A DNA stretch of 64,000 nucleotides from Nocardia sp. NBC_00403 (GCF_036046055.1 NZ_CP107939.1:7750001-7814000); one strand, 5' to 3'. Shown: positions 33,060 to 42,584, counted from the stretch's first letter. The notes: generated by a model not told the origin, from the letters alone. Translations and numbers: made by a program.

Positions 33060-33743
33060 ATGACCACCACGACCCTCCCCTCGGCCGAAGAAACCGATCC
33101 GTACTGCCTGCACCCCCTCGATGCGGCAGCACTGCTCTTCGACGCACCATGGCGGCGATTCGCAGTGCTCGGCGACAGCCTCTCGGCAGGCATGGGCGAC
33201 CCGAGCCCGGGTTATGCCACCTTGGGCTGGGCCGACCGAGTAGCGGACACCCTGCGCCGAGTCCATCCAGATCTGGCGTATCTCAACACCGCGCAGCCCG
33301 GCGCGACGACAGACCAAGCGCTGCAACACCAGTCCGAACAAATCCGCGCGTTCGCCCCCGACCTGCTCCATGTGCCCTCGGGCGCCAACGACATCGTCAG
33401 GCGCACCCCCGATTTCGACGACATCGAGGAAACCCTGCGCGAGATGTACCGCCTCGCGAGTAGCACCGGGGCGCAGCTGATCACCTTCACCCTCGGCAAG
33501 GCGTACGTCGTGCCGGTCTTTCCCGACTGGGACCAGCGGGTGCGCACAGTCAACGACATCACCCGCAGGCTGGCTGCCGAACACCGCGCGCACGTCGTCG
33601 ACATGTGGGATCACCCGATCAACCACCGCGCGAACCTGTTGAGCGCGGATGGTATTCACTTCTCCGCGTCGGGCCAGGCCGTACTGGCCGCCGAGGTCGT
33701 CAAACGCCTTGCCCATCAGCTCGGAAAGCGGGTATCGGCATGA
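33060..33743 (+). CDS. SGNH/GDSL hydrolase
   Basis: 227 residues. The blocks of SGNH esterases are present: block I FAVLGDSLSAGMGD (nucleophile Ser), the glycine block YLNTAQPGATTDQ, Asn block VPSGANDIV, and the Asp-His block SADGIHFSASGQAVLA. No signal peptide is seen, so it is cytoplasmic. It would hydrolyse an ester of unknown kind. Its stop overlaps the ATG of the TetR gene by four bases, so both are one operon. Confidence 0.9.
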   Translation: MTTTTLPSAEETDPYCLHPLDAAALLFDAPWRRFAVLGDSLSAGMGDPSPGYATLGWADRVADTLRRVHPDLAYLNTAQPGATTDQALQHQSEQIRAFAPDLLHVPSGANDIVRRTPDFDDIEETLREMYRLASSTGAQLITFTLGKAYVVPVFPDWDQRVRTVNDITRRLAAEHRAHVVDMWDHPINHRANLLSADGIHFSASGQAVLAAEVVKRLAHQLGKRVSA

Positions 33744-34348
33744 TCTCCGATAAGCGCCTGTTGCGCGGGGCCCGGTCCCGCCAGATCGTGCTGCGGCAGG
33801 CCGTCGACACCGCGTCGCTCGATGGGCTGGAGGGGCTGAGCTTCGGCAAACTGGCCACCGACACAGGACTCAGCAAGGCGGGCGTGCAGACCCTCTTCAA
33901 AACAAAGGAGATTCTGCAAGTAGCTGCCGTCGACCACGCCCGCGAGATGTTCATCGACGCCGTGATCCGCCCGGCCCGCACACAACCTCACGGGGCGGCA
34001 CGCCTGCGCGCGCTGATCGAGCATTGGATTGTCTACGCCGCGACGCCGCTGTTTGCGGGCGGCTGCCTGCGGATGGCGAACATCGCGGATTTCGACAGCC
34101 ACCCCGGCCCGGTCCGCGACGCCCTTGTCCGCGATCAGAAGGACTGGATCGGCGCCATCGCCGCCGAGCTGCGGCACGCCGTCACCGCGGGCGAGATCGC
34201 TGACCTGGACACCGATCTCGCCGCATTCCAGATCGACGCCGTGCTCGGCGCCGCGAATAGCGCACTGCGTCTCGGCGATACCGACGTGGTGCACAAGGTG
34301 CGCCGCGTCGTCGAGGGTTTCCTCGTGGCGCCGCCGGCTCAATCGTGA
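33740..34348 (+). CDS. TetR family regulator co-transcribed with the SGNH hydrolase
   Basis: 202 residues from ATG 33740, overlapping the hydrolase stop (ATGA). The HTH reads RSRQIVLRQAVDTASLDGLEGLSFGKLATDTGLSKAGVQTLFKTKEILQVAAVDHAREMF. The C-terminal domain (YAATPLFAGGCLRMANIADFDSHPGPVRDALVRDQKDWIGAIAAELRHAV) is of the TetR_C_6 type. It is likely to repress its own operon through the dyad at 33035-33050. Convergent overlap with the META-domain gene. Confidence 0.9.
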   Translation: MISDKRLLRGARSRQIVLRQAVDTASLDGLEGLSFGKLATDTGLSKAGVQTLFKTKEILQVAAVDHAREMFIDAVIRPARTQPHGAARLRALIEHWIVYAATPLFAGGCLRMANIADFDSHPGPVRDALVRDQKDWIGAIAAELRHAVTAGEIADLDTDLAAFQIDAVLGAANSALRLGDTDVVHKVRRVVEGFLVAPPAQS

Positions 34349-34704
34349 TTGGCAGGCGTTCGATGCAGCACAATTTCGGTGCGGTCGCCGGTCAGCACCA
34401 GAGCGTCGTCGACGACCGTCCAGGCCGGGGTGAGCAGCAGGAATTCGCTCAGCCAGCGGTCCTGCTGCATCAACTCTGCCGAGCAGGTGAGCACGGTGGA
34501 AAACGGTGACCTCGCCTTGACGATTCCGTCGTCGATGTCCGCGTCGAACATGACCGTGTTGCACCCTGCGTGGGCCGAGAGCCTGCGGGTCTCGGCCACG
34601 AACCACAGCGTGATCCTGGTGCCGCGGACGAGATAGCGGCGGCGTCCGTCCTCGGTGACGGACAACGAAACGTAGCGGTGGCCCCAAAGATTGGAGTCGA
34701 TCAT
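34339..34704 (-). CDS. META/HslJ-like domain protein
   Basis: About 121 residues from ATG 34704; a TTG at 34743 would add 13. The pattern LWGHRYVSLSVTEDGRRRYLVRGTRITLWFV, then HAGCNTVMFDADIDDGIVKARSPFSTVLTCSAELMQQDRWLSEFLL, then WTVVDDALVLTGDRTEIVLHR is that of META domains (the GCN turn is diagnostic). Homologue HslJ is a heat-shock outer-membrane lipoprotein, but this one has no signal peptide or lipobox. Function unknown. Confidence 0.75.
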   Translation of the reverse strand: MIDSNLWGHRYVSLSVTEDGRRRYLVRGTRITLWFVAETRRLSAHAGCNTVMFDADIDDGIVKARSPFSTVLTCSAELMQQDRWLSEFLLLTPAWTVVDDALVLTGDRTEIVLHRTPANHD

Positions 34705-34799
34705 CAGCAGATCAGCCCTCACTCGCAATAGTTGAATAACCAACTATCGTGGGGTGTGCCGGGCGAACGCGGAACGGGTCGGTCCACTGAGCGAACCGA

Positions 34800-35513
34800 T
34801 CAGCGAAGATTCTTCCCGATCTCGCGGGCCGCATGTGCGACCAGGCTCGGGAGATTCGGCGGAAAGCGCGGCGCGAGGGACATGCAGGCGATCGCAGCGG
34901 GACCACCGCACCCGTTCGATTTGATTGCCGCTGCCGCACAACAGACTCCGGTCACCAGGTCGTAGCGGTCGACGGCGATCATACCGTCGTCGGCGATGGC
35001 GGTTTCGATGCGCCGCCATTCTCCCGCCGAATAGGTCGGCGGCGGTGGCGCATTCTCGGCCCGCGCGGCGTGCAGCACCTGCACCATCGCGGTCCGGAAG
35101 GTGAGGTCGGCTTCCGCCTCGGCCGTGACGAATATTTCCGCACCCTTGAAGCTGGCGATCAGATGTACCTCGTCACCGTCGAGAACACACACTGCGACAG
35201 TCGCTTTGGTCATAGCCGCCAACGTCCGCCCCGGTCGTTGCGCGGCCTGGCGCAGCAACGGCGCGGCCTGCCACTGCCTTCCCAGCTCCGCCATTCGAGC
35301 ACCGACGAAGTACCGCTGCTCCACCCGCTGCACCGCACCGAGGGCAACCAACTGCTCGGCGAGCCGGTACGCGGTGGCCTTTGCCAGCCCGGTGGCACGC
35401 GCGAGCTGGGAAAGACCGCACCCTTCCGGGACGACCGAAATCGCCTGCAGCACTTGGAACCCGGCTTCGAGCACGCCACGTCCCGCAGTCTCGGTCTGTG
35501 CCTCTGCCACCAC
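34800..35513 (-). CDS. IclR family transcriptional regulator
   Basis: 237 residues. The N-terminal winged helix is GFQVLQAISVVPEGCGLSQLARATGLAKATAYRLAEQLVALGAVQRVEQRYFVG. The C-terminal effector domain follows (AMTKATVAVCVLDGDEVHLIASFKG ... DDGMIAVDRYDLVTGVCCAAAAIKSNGCGGPAAIACMSLAPRFPPNLPSLVAHAAREI). It probably controls a catabolic gene elsewhere. It is followed, in the reading direction, by the META-domain gene 95 bases on. Confidence 0.9.
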   Translation of the reverse strand: MVAEAQTETAGRGVLEAGFQVLQAISVVPEGCGLSQLARATGLAKATAYRLAEQLVALGAVQRVEQRYFVGARMAELGRQWQAAPLLRQAAQRPGRTLAAMTKATVAVCVLDGDEVHLIASFKGAEIFVTAEAEADLTFRTAMVQVLHAARAENAPPPPTYSAGEWRRIETAIADDGMIAVDRYDLVTGVCCAAAAIKSNGCGGPAAIACMSLAPRFPPNLPSLVAHAAREIGKNLR

Positions 35514-35721
35514 CGCGCCAGCCCTCCTCGCTCAGCGCACCGCAGGCTCGGGCGCGCTCCCCAGCGGCCCCGCGGCCTCCCAAAGAATACGCCCGGACCA
35601 CCTCGATCCCGCGATATTCGGTTAATCGCAGCGCACATCGCGCAACGCAGACCCAATTCGCCTGTGTCCGTAGGTGACTGGAGCCGTCCGCAGTGGTCGG
35701 TTCGAGTGCGCCACCACGGGT

Positions 35722-36633
35722 TCAGCTCACCAGCAGCACGACTTTTCCTGGGCCACGCCCGGTTTCGCTTTCCTGTTGAGCGGCGGGGGCCTGGTCGAGG
35801 GAGAAAGTTCGAGCAGGGCCGGGGAGCCGGTATTCGCCCGCGGCGAGCCGTTCGGCGACCTGCTCGGCGAGTTCGGTCGGACGCGGAGAGCCACCCGTGC
35901 TGGTGAAGGTCACACCGAGCTCGGCAGCGGCGGGATCGGCAATGGTCACGATCCGGTCGGTGCCACCGCGCAGATCAATGGCATCGGGCAGCCCACCATG
36001 GCCCGCGGCGTCGAATACGGCATCGACACCCTTGGGCGTCAGGGCGCGCACACGTTCGGCGAGACCGGCGCCGTAGGTGGTCGGGGTGGCGCCGAGGGCA
36101 CGCACGACGTCTTGATTAGCCTGCGAGGCAGTGCCGATGACGCTGACGCCGCCTGCCACCGCCAGCTGCACCGCCATCGAACCGACGGCCCCCGCCGCGC
36201 CGTTGATCAGCAGCGTCTCGCCGGGCTGCAGCTGCAACAGCTTCAGCACGTGGTCCGCGGTAGACACGGCGATGGGAAGTGCCACGGCGTCCGCCCAGCC
36301 GAGCCCGGCCGGCTTGCGGACGACGGCGGCGCTCAGCGCGTACTCGGCGTAGCCACCGCGGCGCGCCCACCCGAACACCTCGTCACCGACGGCCACTCCG
36401 GTGACCGACGGACCGACCGCGTCGACAACACCCGCGATCTCGGCACCGGGATACTGCGGAAACACCGGTTCACCGAAGGTCAAAGCGCCCGAGCGAACCT
36501 TCCAGTCCGCCGGATTGACCCCCGCCGCTCGCACCGCGACACGGACCTCACCTGCGCCGGGCTCGGGTACCGGGATATCCACGATCTTCAGCACCTCAGG
36601 CCCACCGAACTCGTCGAACGCGATCGCCCGCAT
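35722..36633 (-). CDS. NADP-dependent quinone-oxidoreductase-like MDR protein
   Basis: 303 residues of the medium-chain reductase superfamily: FDEFGGPEVLKIVDIPVPEPGAGEVRVAVRAAGVNPADWKVRSG at the start, the Rossmann loop LLINGAAGAVGSMAVQLA, and no structural or catalytic zinc cysteines. This is the zinc-free quinone oxidoreductase (QOR) group, which reduces enones or quinones with NADPH. Stands alone. Confidence 0.88.
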   Translation of the reverse strand: MRAIAFDEFGGPEVLKIVDIPVPEPGAGEVRVAVRAAGVNPADWKVRSGALTFGEPVFPQYPGAEIAGVVDAVGPSVTGVAVGDEVFGWARRGGYAEYALSAAVVRKPAGLGWADAVALPIAVSTADHVLKLLQLQPGETLLINGAAGAVGSMAVQLAVAGGVSVIGTASQANQDVVRALGATPTTYGAGLAERVRALTPKGVDAVFDAAGHGGLPDAIDLRGGTDRIVTIADPAAAELGVTFTSTGGSPRPTELAEQVAERLAAGEYRLPGPARTFSLDQAPAAQQESETGRGPGKVVLLVS

Positions 36634-36963
36634 CTCGTCTGCCTCTCTCCCGGTTGCTCGTGAACAACCACCCTAAGCCGAGATTCATGCCCTACCGCCG
36701 ATTGCGAACTCGAATCGTGGCGGCGGCTCGCTCGTACCACCTGTCACAGCGGGGCGGCGAACGCCGAGGTCGTTATCAGCATCGAGCACGTCGATCGTCG
36801 CCGTCGGGCCCGCCGACCGGCCGCTGCCCGGGCGCGAGGTCAGCGGCCGAGGCGAATGGATCGTGGCAGGCAGCCGGGCAACACCGCCGCCCGCCCTGCC
36901 GTGGTGGTGCGAGATCCCGATCTTCGCACCGGGCAGCGCGGGCCGCTGATTTCGTACCTTCGG
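36634..36963. other. 330-base gap without a convincing gene
   Basis: The stretch between two leftward genes contains the promoter of the oxidoreductase gene. One plus-strand frame in it (about 36795-36950) reads GRGEWIVAGSRATPPPALPWWCEIPIF and looks protein-like, but it has no start or match I can name. It may be a gene relic. Confidence 0.4.
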
Positions 36964-37581
36964 TTACTGATCACCCTGAGGCAGGTGCACTTTCGCATCC
37001 TCGTAGGTACCGGTGGGCGCCGTATCCGCGAGTGTGTAGACCTGGTGCACGACCCCCGATTCGAAGGTGGTCGAGGAGATCAGGCGCAGCGGAAGCGGAG
37101 TGTCGGCCTCCTCGAACAACCGTGCGCCCTTGCGGACGGCGATCGGATGGACGAGCAAGTGCAGTTCGTCGAGCAGTCCGGCCTCGAGCAATTGCCGGAC
37201 AACCGACACCGACCCACTGATGGCAATGTCGGTCGCGCCCGGCTCGTTCTTCAGCGCCGTGACGGCCTCGATGAGCTCGCCCTTCAACAGTTCGGAATTG
37301 CGCCAGGTGAACTGCAGATCCTGGTTCGACACGACGATCTTGCGGGCATCGCCGAGCGCCTTGCCCATCGCAGCGTCCTGCTCACCCGCCAGCTCCCGAT
37401 CCGGCCACGCCCCGGCAAAGCTGTCATAGGTCTTACGCCCGAGCAGCAGTGTGTCGGCGGACCCGAGCTGCGCATCGACCGCCGCGCCCATCTCGTCGCT
37501 GAAGTACGGGAAATGCCAGTCCTGCGGGTCTTCGATCACGCCGTCGAGCGAGATGAACAGACCTGCGGTGATCTTCCTCAT
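36964..37581 (-). CDS. RibD C-terminal / dihydrofolate reductase-like protein
   Basis: 205 residues. RKITAGLFISLDGVIEDPQDWHFPYFSDEMG, then SADTLLLGRKTYDSFAGAWPDRE, then ISGSVSVVRQLLEAGLLDELHLLVHPIAVRKGARLFEEAD is the standard pattern of the single-domain RibD_C family. These proteins share the DHFR fold and are presumed NADPH reductases; natural substrates are mostly unknown. Monocistronic. Confidence 0.9.
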   Translation of the reverse strand: MRKITAGLFISLDGVIEDPQDWHFPYFSDEMGAAVDAQLGSADTLLLGRKTYDSFAGAWPDRELAGEQDAAMGKALGDARKIVVSNQDLQFTWRNSELLKGELIEAVTALKNEPGATDIAISGSVSVVRQLLEAGLLDELHLLVHPIAVRKGARLFEEADTPLPLRLISSTTFESGVVHQVYTLADTAPTGTYEDAKVHLPQGDQ

Positions 37582-37727
37582 GGGACGTCTCCTGGTGGTG
37601 GTTGCTTCGTCGTCAGTTCAGACGAAGCACACCTCGAGAATTCATCGCTCGCGTGGCGACCCCGTCCTGATCGGCCGTAGGCACACCTCTCAGCTTCTTC
37701 ACAGCACACCCTCGCGATACTCGAACA

Positions 37728-38552
37728 ATGCATCCCCTCGGACTCTTGCACAGCGCCATCGTCGACGCTGTCACCGAACCCGCGGCGAAGGATGTCGCGC
37801 TCGCCGAGCTGGCCGTGGCGGGGGTTCTGGTCACCACGGGGATAGTCCAGACCGGTCGCCGATACGTCTCAGCGGCGTTGTGCGTCGGTGGGTTGCTCAT
37901 CGCGTTCGCGATATTCGCGATCCAGGTATCCGACAATGGCTGGCTGACCGGCGGCGACGCGCCGACCCGCAGCTGGTTCGTCGCCCATCGCACACCATGG
38001 ATGGATACCGCGGCGCTCGTGATCACCACACTCGGCAGTCCGGGCGCAGTCATCACGCTCACCGCGCTCATCGGGGCATGGCTGTCGTGGCGCACACGAT
38101 CCGCACTGCCGATCATCGTGATTGTCGCAACGGGAGCCGCCGCCTCGGCAACTAGCACCACACTGAAGCTGGTGGTGGGACGGGTGCGCCCGCCGATCGA
38201 GACGCAGCAGGTCATCACCACGGACTACTCGTTCCCGTCGGGACACGCCACCAGTACCTCGGCGCTGGTCGGCATCGCCGTTGCCATCCTGATGATCGGG
38301 CGCGGCCGACAGTTCGTAGCGCTACTCAGCGCGCCCGCGGCCCTGCTCATCACCCTGGTGGCGGCGAGCAGGCTCTACCTCGGCGTGCACTGGCTCACCG
38401 ACGTCATCGCCGGAGCCCTCCTCGGCACCGCCTTCGCGGTCATCGGGGCCACCGTGCTGCACGCACTCGAGCAGCGGAGAACAGCTATCGGCAGTGCCGA
38501 GGCTGCTGGGTCAGCCGGGGAGAGTCACTTGCCCAGCGCGCTGGCCAGCTGA
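37728..38552 (+). CDS. PAP2 family membrane phosphatase
   Basis: 274 residues with six helices and the three PAP2 motifs: KLVVGRVRPP (KxxxxxxRP), SFPSGHATS (PSGH) and SRLYLGVHWLTDVIAG (SRxxxxxHxxxD). It hydrolyses a lipid phosphate such as phosphatidate, undecaprenyl diphosphate or a decaprenyl phosphate intermediate, on the outer face of the membrane. It overlaps the converging Rho_N-like gene by 28 bases. Confidence 0.9.
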   Translation: MHPLGLLHSAIVDAVTEPAAKDVALAELAVAGVLVTTGIVQTGRRYVSAALCVGGLLIAFAIFAIQVSDNGWLTGGDAPTRSWFVAHRTPWMDTAALVITTLGSPGAVITLTALIGAWLSWRTRSALPIIVIVATGAAASATSTTLKLVVGRVRPPIETQQVITTDYSFPSGHATSTSALVGIAVAILMIGRGRQFVALLSAPAALLITLVAASRLYLGVHWLTDVIAGALLGTAFAVIGATVLHALEQRRTAIGSAEAAGSAGESHLPSALAS

Positions 38553-38851
38553 CTCTTCGTCATCTTCGAGCGGCCCTCGATATTGCGCTGCCTGGCCTCG
38601 TTGTAGAGCTGATCGCGGGTGGGCCCCTTCGGTCCCTTGGTCCCGGATCGGAGGCCACCACGGCGCTGCGGCGACATATCGTTTGTCGAGGACCGACTCG
38701 CCGTCTTGGTCCTGCCGGATTGGGCGCGGTTCTTGTTGACGGTGCGGGCCGCGATCTCTTCGGCCCGATCCGTGCTCGCGCCCCGGTCTTTCGCGGAGTC
38801 CTTGATGTGCTGGTACTGCCGCTCGTCCTTCGTGCTCCATTCCTTCGGCAT
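38525..38851 (-). CDS. Small basic 'plasmid stabilization'-type protein with Rho_N-like tail
   Basis: 108 residues from ATG 38851. The N-terminal part (PKEWSTKDERQYQHIKDSAKDRGASTDRAEEIAARTVNKNR) is a charged helical region typical of proteins labelled plasmid stabilization in actinobacteria. The C-terminal part (TRDQLYNEARQRNIEGRSKMTKSQLASAL) matches the helix-turn pattern of Rho N-terminal/SAP-like domains and may bind nucleic acid. The true role is unknown; the name does not prove plasmid origin. Confidence 0.8.
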   Translation of the reverse strand: MPKEWSTKDERQYQHIKDSAKDRGASTDRAEEIAARTVNKNRAQSGRTKTASRSSTNDMSPQRRGGLRSGTKGPKGPTRDQLYNEARQRNIEGRSKMTKSQLASALGK

Positions 38852-39124
38852 GTCACACCTCCTGTGCACCGAGTACCCGAGCGGCTAAGGGTAAACAACA
38901 TGGCCGACCGGTCACCGTAGACCGGAATCGGCACGCTGCAGGTGGCGTGCTCGTTACCGGACAACTCGACCCATGCCATTCCGGGCTGCCATGTCGTATC
39001 TGCACTGCGCTACAGAGGCGTGACCAGGGACGGAAGGCTCGCCGGTGCATTCGGGCGGCGGAGATATCTACGACGCCCCGACGATAACGGTTTGATAACC
39101 CCGGCGTGTGGGTATCACAACAGC

Positions 39125-39322
39125 ATGACAGTGACGAGAAACCGAACTCACCGGATTGCCGGTGTGGAGTGGGGAACCGCACTGCTGGCTCTGGCAACCT
39201 GCTTCACGTTCACCGCCGGCATCGCCGCGATCACCCGATCCTTCACTACCGCAGCAGTTTCCACCGTTTGCATCGCGGCGGGACTGATGTTGACCCTCAG
39301 AATCCTGCCGCCGAACCGCTAG
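39125..39322 (+). CDS. Small two-helix membrane protein
   Basis: 65 residues from ATG 39125. A basic N-terminus (TVTRNRTHR) precedes two hydrophobic segments (about 13-33 and 41-60) joined by a short TRSF turn. Family not recognised, and no Shine-Dalgarno sequence is clear, so the mRNA may be leaderless. It converges with the EamA gene with a 4-base overlap. Confidence 0.5.
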   Translation: MTVTRNRTHRIAGVEWGTALLALATCFTFTAGIAAITRSFTTAAVSTVCIAAGLMLTLRILPPNR

Positions 39323-40248
39323 CCCCTCTTCGACATTCGGGTGGCCCCGATCGATGCGGCGACCACACATGTAACACCCGCCCACTGCGCAAGATTCATG
39401 ATCTGGCCGAGGACGACGAGACCGGCCAAGGCGGCCGCGGCGGGTTCCAGACTCATCAGCACGCCGAACACCCGAGCCGGAATACGCCGCAGCGCTTCGA
39501 GTTCCGCCGAGTAGGGCAAGACCGACGACAGCATCGCCACCCCGAATCCCGCTGCGAGCACGGAAGGTTCGAGCAGCGCGGCACCGGCATCCGCGATGCC
39601 GACAGGCGCCATCAACAAACCGCCGAACGCCATCGCCAATGCAAGACCGCCGCCACCGCTGGTCCGCTCTCCGAGCGCGGCGCTGAGCAGAATGTACCCC
39701 GCCCAGCACACCGCCGCGGCCAACGCGAGCAGCACTCCCGACCACATCACCGGCCCTGCGGCCCGGGTCAACAGCACAACTCCCGCCCCGGCCAACAAGG
39801 CCCACAGTGGGTCGATCCAGCGGCGCGAGCCCGCGAGCGCGACCGCGAGCGGCCCGAGGAATTCGATCGTCACCGCCATGCCGAGCGGAATGCGGTCGAT
39901 CGACTCGTAGAAGGACAGATTCATCAATGCGAGCACGGCGCCGTAGCCGAGCACGACGGGCAGCGCGCGCCGATCGATGCGCAGTGCCGACCGCCAGAAG
40001 ATCAGCAGCACGATCCCGGCGAAGAACAGCCGCAGGCTGACCGCGCCCGCAGCACCGGTTGCGGTGAACAGCTGCTTGGCCAGCGCCGCGCCGATCTGCA
40101 CGCTGACGATCCCGGCAAGCACGAGGGCGGTCGGCGGGACGCCCCCGAGCCCACGTTGCGCCATCGCCCGCACGGCAGGCAGCGGCCACGCCGATTTCGG
40201 ACTCCGTTCGAGATCGATCGCCACCACGTGCCATCCCTCCGTTTTCAT
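39319..40248 (-). CDS. EamA/RhtA-type drug/metabolite exporter
   Basis: About 309 residues from ATG 40248. A GTG at 40227 has a better ribosome-binding site (GGAGGG), and either is possible. Ten helices in two EamA repeats, for example LRLFFAGIVLLIFWRSALRI and LNLSFYESIDRIPLGMAVTIEFLGPLAVAL, place it in the RhtA-like group, which exports threonine/homoserine and other amino acids. Substrate not determined. Confidence 0.85.
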   Translation of the reverse strand: MKTEGWHVVAIDLERSPKSAWPLPAVRAMAQRGLGGVPPTALVLAGIVSVQIGAALAKQLFTATGAAGAVSLRLFFAGIVLLIFWRSALRIDRRALPVVLGYGAVLALMNLSFYESIDRIPLGMAVTIEFLGPLAVALAGSRRWIDPLWALLAGAGVVLLTRAAGPVMWSGVLLALAAAVCWAGYILLSAALGERTSGGGGLALAMAFGGLLMAPVGIADAGAALLEPSVLAAGFGVAMLSSVLPYSAELEALRRIPARVFGVLMSLEPAAAALAGLVVLGQIMNLAQWAGVTCVVAASIGATRMSKRG

Positions 40249-40436
40249 CGCCAATTGCCCAGGCCCCCACCATGTCAACCCACACCGACACGTGTCGAAG
40301 AGTCGCTACCCGGCCGCCGCGTCGATGCCAACGAGCAGTTCGGCGACGGGCTGTGCACCAGGTTCCAGATGGTGGCGGGGAACCGCACGCACGCCCGCAA
40401 ACGATGAATCGTGTCTTCCGAGACTGCCTGCTCGTC

Positions 40437-41744
40437 TCAGGCCGTCGGTTGCGAGCCGGTGAGAGCCGCGGGTTCCGGTGCAGCATCGTCGGCAGCCGGA
40501 CGCACCGGCGAGATGGCGGGCGAACGCTTGCTCGTGACGACGAACACCACGACGAGCAGGACACTGAGCCAGACATAAGTGTTCCCGACCAGGTGCTGCC
40601 ACGGTGTCCACGACAATTCGCGTTGTTTGTCGCCGGGCATCCAGTTCTGTGGCCCGTAGACGAACGCCGCTGCGGTGACGGTGATCGCGACATACCAGCC
40701 GATCGCCTGCCGCACCGGCAACCGGGTCGCGTACCCGACCATCGCGAGCAGCGCCGGTGCCACCCACACCCAGTGATGCGACCACGAGATCGGCGACACC
40801 AGCAACGTGAAGACCGCGTTGATCGCCAACGCCAGCGCGGGCGCCGCGGCCGCGCGCCGCATAGCGACGACGACCAGCGCTAGCAAAGCGGCGCTCAGCA
40901 CCAGCCACAGCAGGGTGAACAGCGGCTTCTCCACGCCGAACCTGGCGAGCACGGCCTGGATCGACTGGTTGGTGTGAAACGACGAGCCACTGAGCCCGGA
41001 AACGTTGCCGAGCCCGCCGAACCAGTACTGGACGGATTCGTGCGGCAGCACCGCGAAGCTGAGCGCGGTCGCAACGGCGCCGGTGATCGCGGCGGTCGCC
41101 GCTGCGCGATAGTCACGGCGAACCAGGAAGTACAGCACGAACGCCGCGGGAGTCAGCTTGACCGCCGCGGCGATGCCGATCAGCATGCCGCGACGCCACT
41201 TCGGCTTCTCCGTCAGGCAGTCGGCGGCGACGAGGACCATCAGCAGCAGGTTGACCTGACCGAAGTCCAGCGTCGAGCGAATCGGCTCCAGCAGCATGGC
41301 CAGTGGCGCCGCGCAGGAGGCGGCCAGCAGTGCCTGCCTGCGCCCGGACTCCTCCGGCCAGCGCCGCCGTGCGACCAGATACAACGTGACCGCCAGCGCG
41401 ACGGTGGAGGTGAGGAAAAAGGTGAAGGCCGCGGCATCCCATGGGAGCAGTGCGAACGGGCTCAACACCACCGCGGCGAACGGCGGATAGATGAACGGCA
41501 GGCCGATACCGATGGTGGTCTGCGGCAGTTGTCCGTACATATCCGCGCCGTCACGCAGCGCCTCGATCCCGAGCCGATACACCTGCAGATCGATGAAACC
41601 ACCGGTGATTCGCTGGAAGGGCCACAGCGGCACCATCAGACACAGTGCGGCGAATCCCGCCAATAGCGGCGGCACCAGCCACACCAAGCGCCCGAATCGA
41701 CGGTTCGGTGTCCTCGGTTCGTCTCGGGTGGTCATGCTGCTCAT
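40437..41744 (-). CDS. GT87-family (DUF2029) membrane mannosyltransferase
   Basis: 435 residues with about ten helices. The GT87/DUF2029 marks are an acidic loop early on (GGFIDLQVYRLGIEALRDGADMY), FIYPPFAAVVLSPF, STLDFGQVNLLLMVLVA, and SWSHHWVWVAPALL. The aspartate in FIDLQVY is the presumed catalytic residue. Mycobacterial homologues use polyprenyl-phosphate mannose to add mannose outside the membrane in phosphatidylinositol mannoside and lipoarabinomannan synthesis. Which glycan this one serves is not clear. Confidence 0.85.
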   Translation of the reverse strand: MSSMTTRDEPRTPNRRFGRLVWLVPPLLAGFAALCLMVPLWPFQRITGGFIDLQVYRLGIEALRDGADMYGQLPQTTIGIGLPFIYPPFAAVVLSPFALLPWDAAAFTFFLTSTVALAVTLYLVARRRWPEESGRRQALLAASCAAPLAMLLEPIRSTLDFGQVNLLLMVLVAADCLTEKPKWRRGMLIGIAAAVKLTPAAFVLYFLVRRDYRAAATAAITGAVATALSFAVLPHESVQYWFGGLGNVSGLSGSSFHTNQSIQAVLARFGVEKPLFTLLWLVLSAALLALVVVAMRRAAAAPALALAINAVFTLLVSPISWSHHWVWVAPALLAMVGYATRLPVRQAIGWYVAITVTAAAFVYGPQNWMPGDKQRELSWTPWQHLVGNTYVWLSVLLVVVFVVTSKRSPAISPVRPAADDAAPEPAALTGSQPTA

Positions 41745-41765
41745 CCGCGGCCACTATACCGACAG

Positions 41766-41796
41766 GCGGCAGCCCCGCCGAATCGGCGGCTGCCGC
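41766..41796. terminator. GC-rich hairpin downstream of the SRPBCC gene
   Basis: GCGGCAGCC and the following CGCCG pair with CGGCGGCTGCCGC as a 13-bp stem with one bulged C and an AAT loop. It lies in the 226-base gap between two leftward genes, 175 bases beyond the SRPBCC stop. No U-run; may terminate or be a structured leader of the mannosyltransferase mRNA. Confidence 0.35.
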
Positions 41797-41970
41797 ACCT
41801 GGGAGGTCCCAACCCTGGTCTGCCGCCCAGATCGCGCCTACCGCTGCGGTCCGAGTATTTCGAGCTCCCGGCCTGCGCGCCGAACGCTAAACACGAGTGC
41901 TCGCGGTGCGCATCTACGGTCGGCGCCGCCCGCACAATATCCCTCATTCGACCGGCGGAATCGACATGAG

Positions 41971-42549
41971 TTACTGCGCGAGCCGGTCACGGGCTGGTTC
42001 TACATTGCGCAAGGCACCGCCGGTCACAGCCGCCACCGCCTGTCGACTCGCCTTCCGCTTGCGCGCCCGCTCACCGACATCACGCAGTAGCACGACGTAT
42101 CGACTCCACTCGGCGGGAGTCCGAATCGCCCCGGTCAATGCACGTTCCGCGCAGTCGAGGCTGTCTTCCAGCAACGCGTCGTGCATCCAGCGATAGAACA
42201 GCGGCCACGACAACCGTGCGCGGCCACGTAACTTGATCGCAAGCACATGACTGAGCAGGATGGCGCCGTCGCCGGCGCGCCGCACCGAATACTCGTGAAA
42301 CCCATGGAACCCCCGAGGCGCGGTGAAGCGGAACCGAATCCAACGACCCGGCTCATAGGCCTCGACGATGTAGTGAACAGGGCCGTGCCCGCCGACAGCC
42401 CCGAATGCCAACGGGCGGTCGAACCGCACCGCGGGCCACTTGTCCCGCGGCCACAAACGGTCGCCATCGCTCGCGATGCCGTCGATCAGCGCCCCAACCT
42501 CGGACTCCGACACCGGCAGTCGCCGCGTGTGGATATTGAGTACCGCCAT
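41971..42549 (-). CDS. SRPBCC family protein
   Basis: 192 residues. VHYIVEAYEPGRWIRFRFTAPRGFHGFHEYSVRRAGDGAILLSHVLAIKLRG and the helix WPLFYRWMHDALLEDSLDCAERAL fit the START/SRPBCC ligand-binding fold. No catalytic residues are known for this group. An AT-rich dyad sits directly upstream. Confidence 0.75.
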   Translation of the reverse strand: MAVLNIHTRRLPVSESEVGALIDGIASDGDRLWPRDKWPAVRFDRPLAFGAVGGHGPVHYIVEAYEPGRWIRFRFTAPRGFHGFHEYSVRRAGDGAILLSHVLAIKLRGRARLSWPLFYRWMHDALLEDSLDCAERALTGAIRTPAEWSRYVVLLRDVGERARKRKASRQAVAAVTGGALRNVEPARDRLAQ

Positions 42550-42565
42550 CTCGCCACCTTTTATT

Positions 42566-42584
42566 TAGAACGTTCCTTCTAGAA
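42566..42584. promoter_or_regulatory. AT-rich dyad upstream of the SRPBCC gene
   Basis: TAGAA (42566-42570) and TTCTA (42577-42581) flank six bases, with the embedded palindromes GAACGTTC (42568-42575) and TTCTAGAA (42577-42584). In otherwise GC-rich DNA this looks like a TetR- or HTH-type operator. Confidence 0.4.
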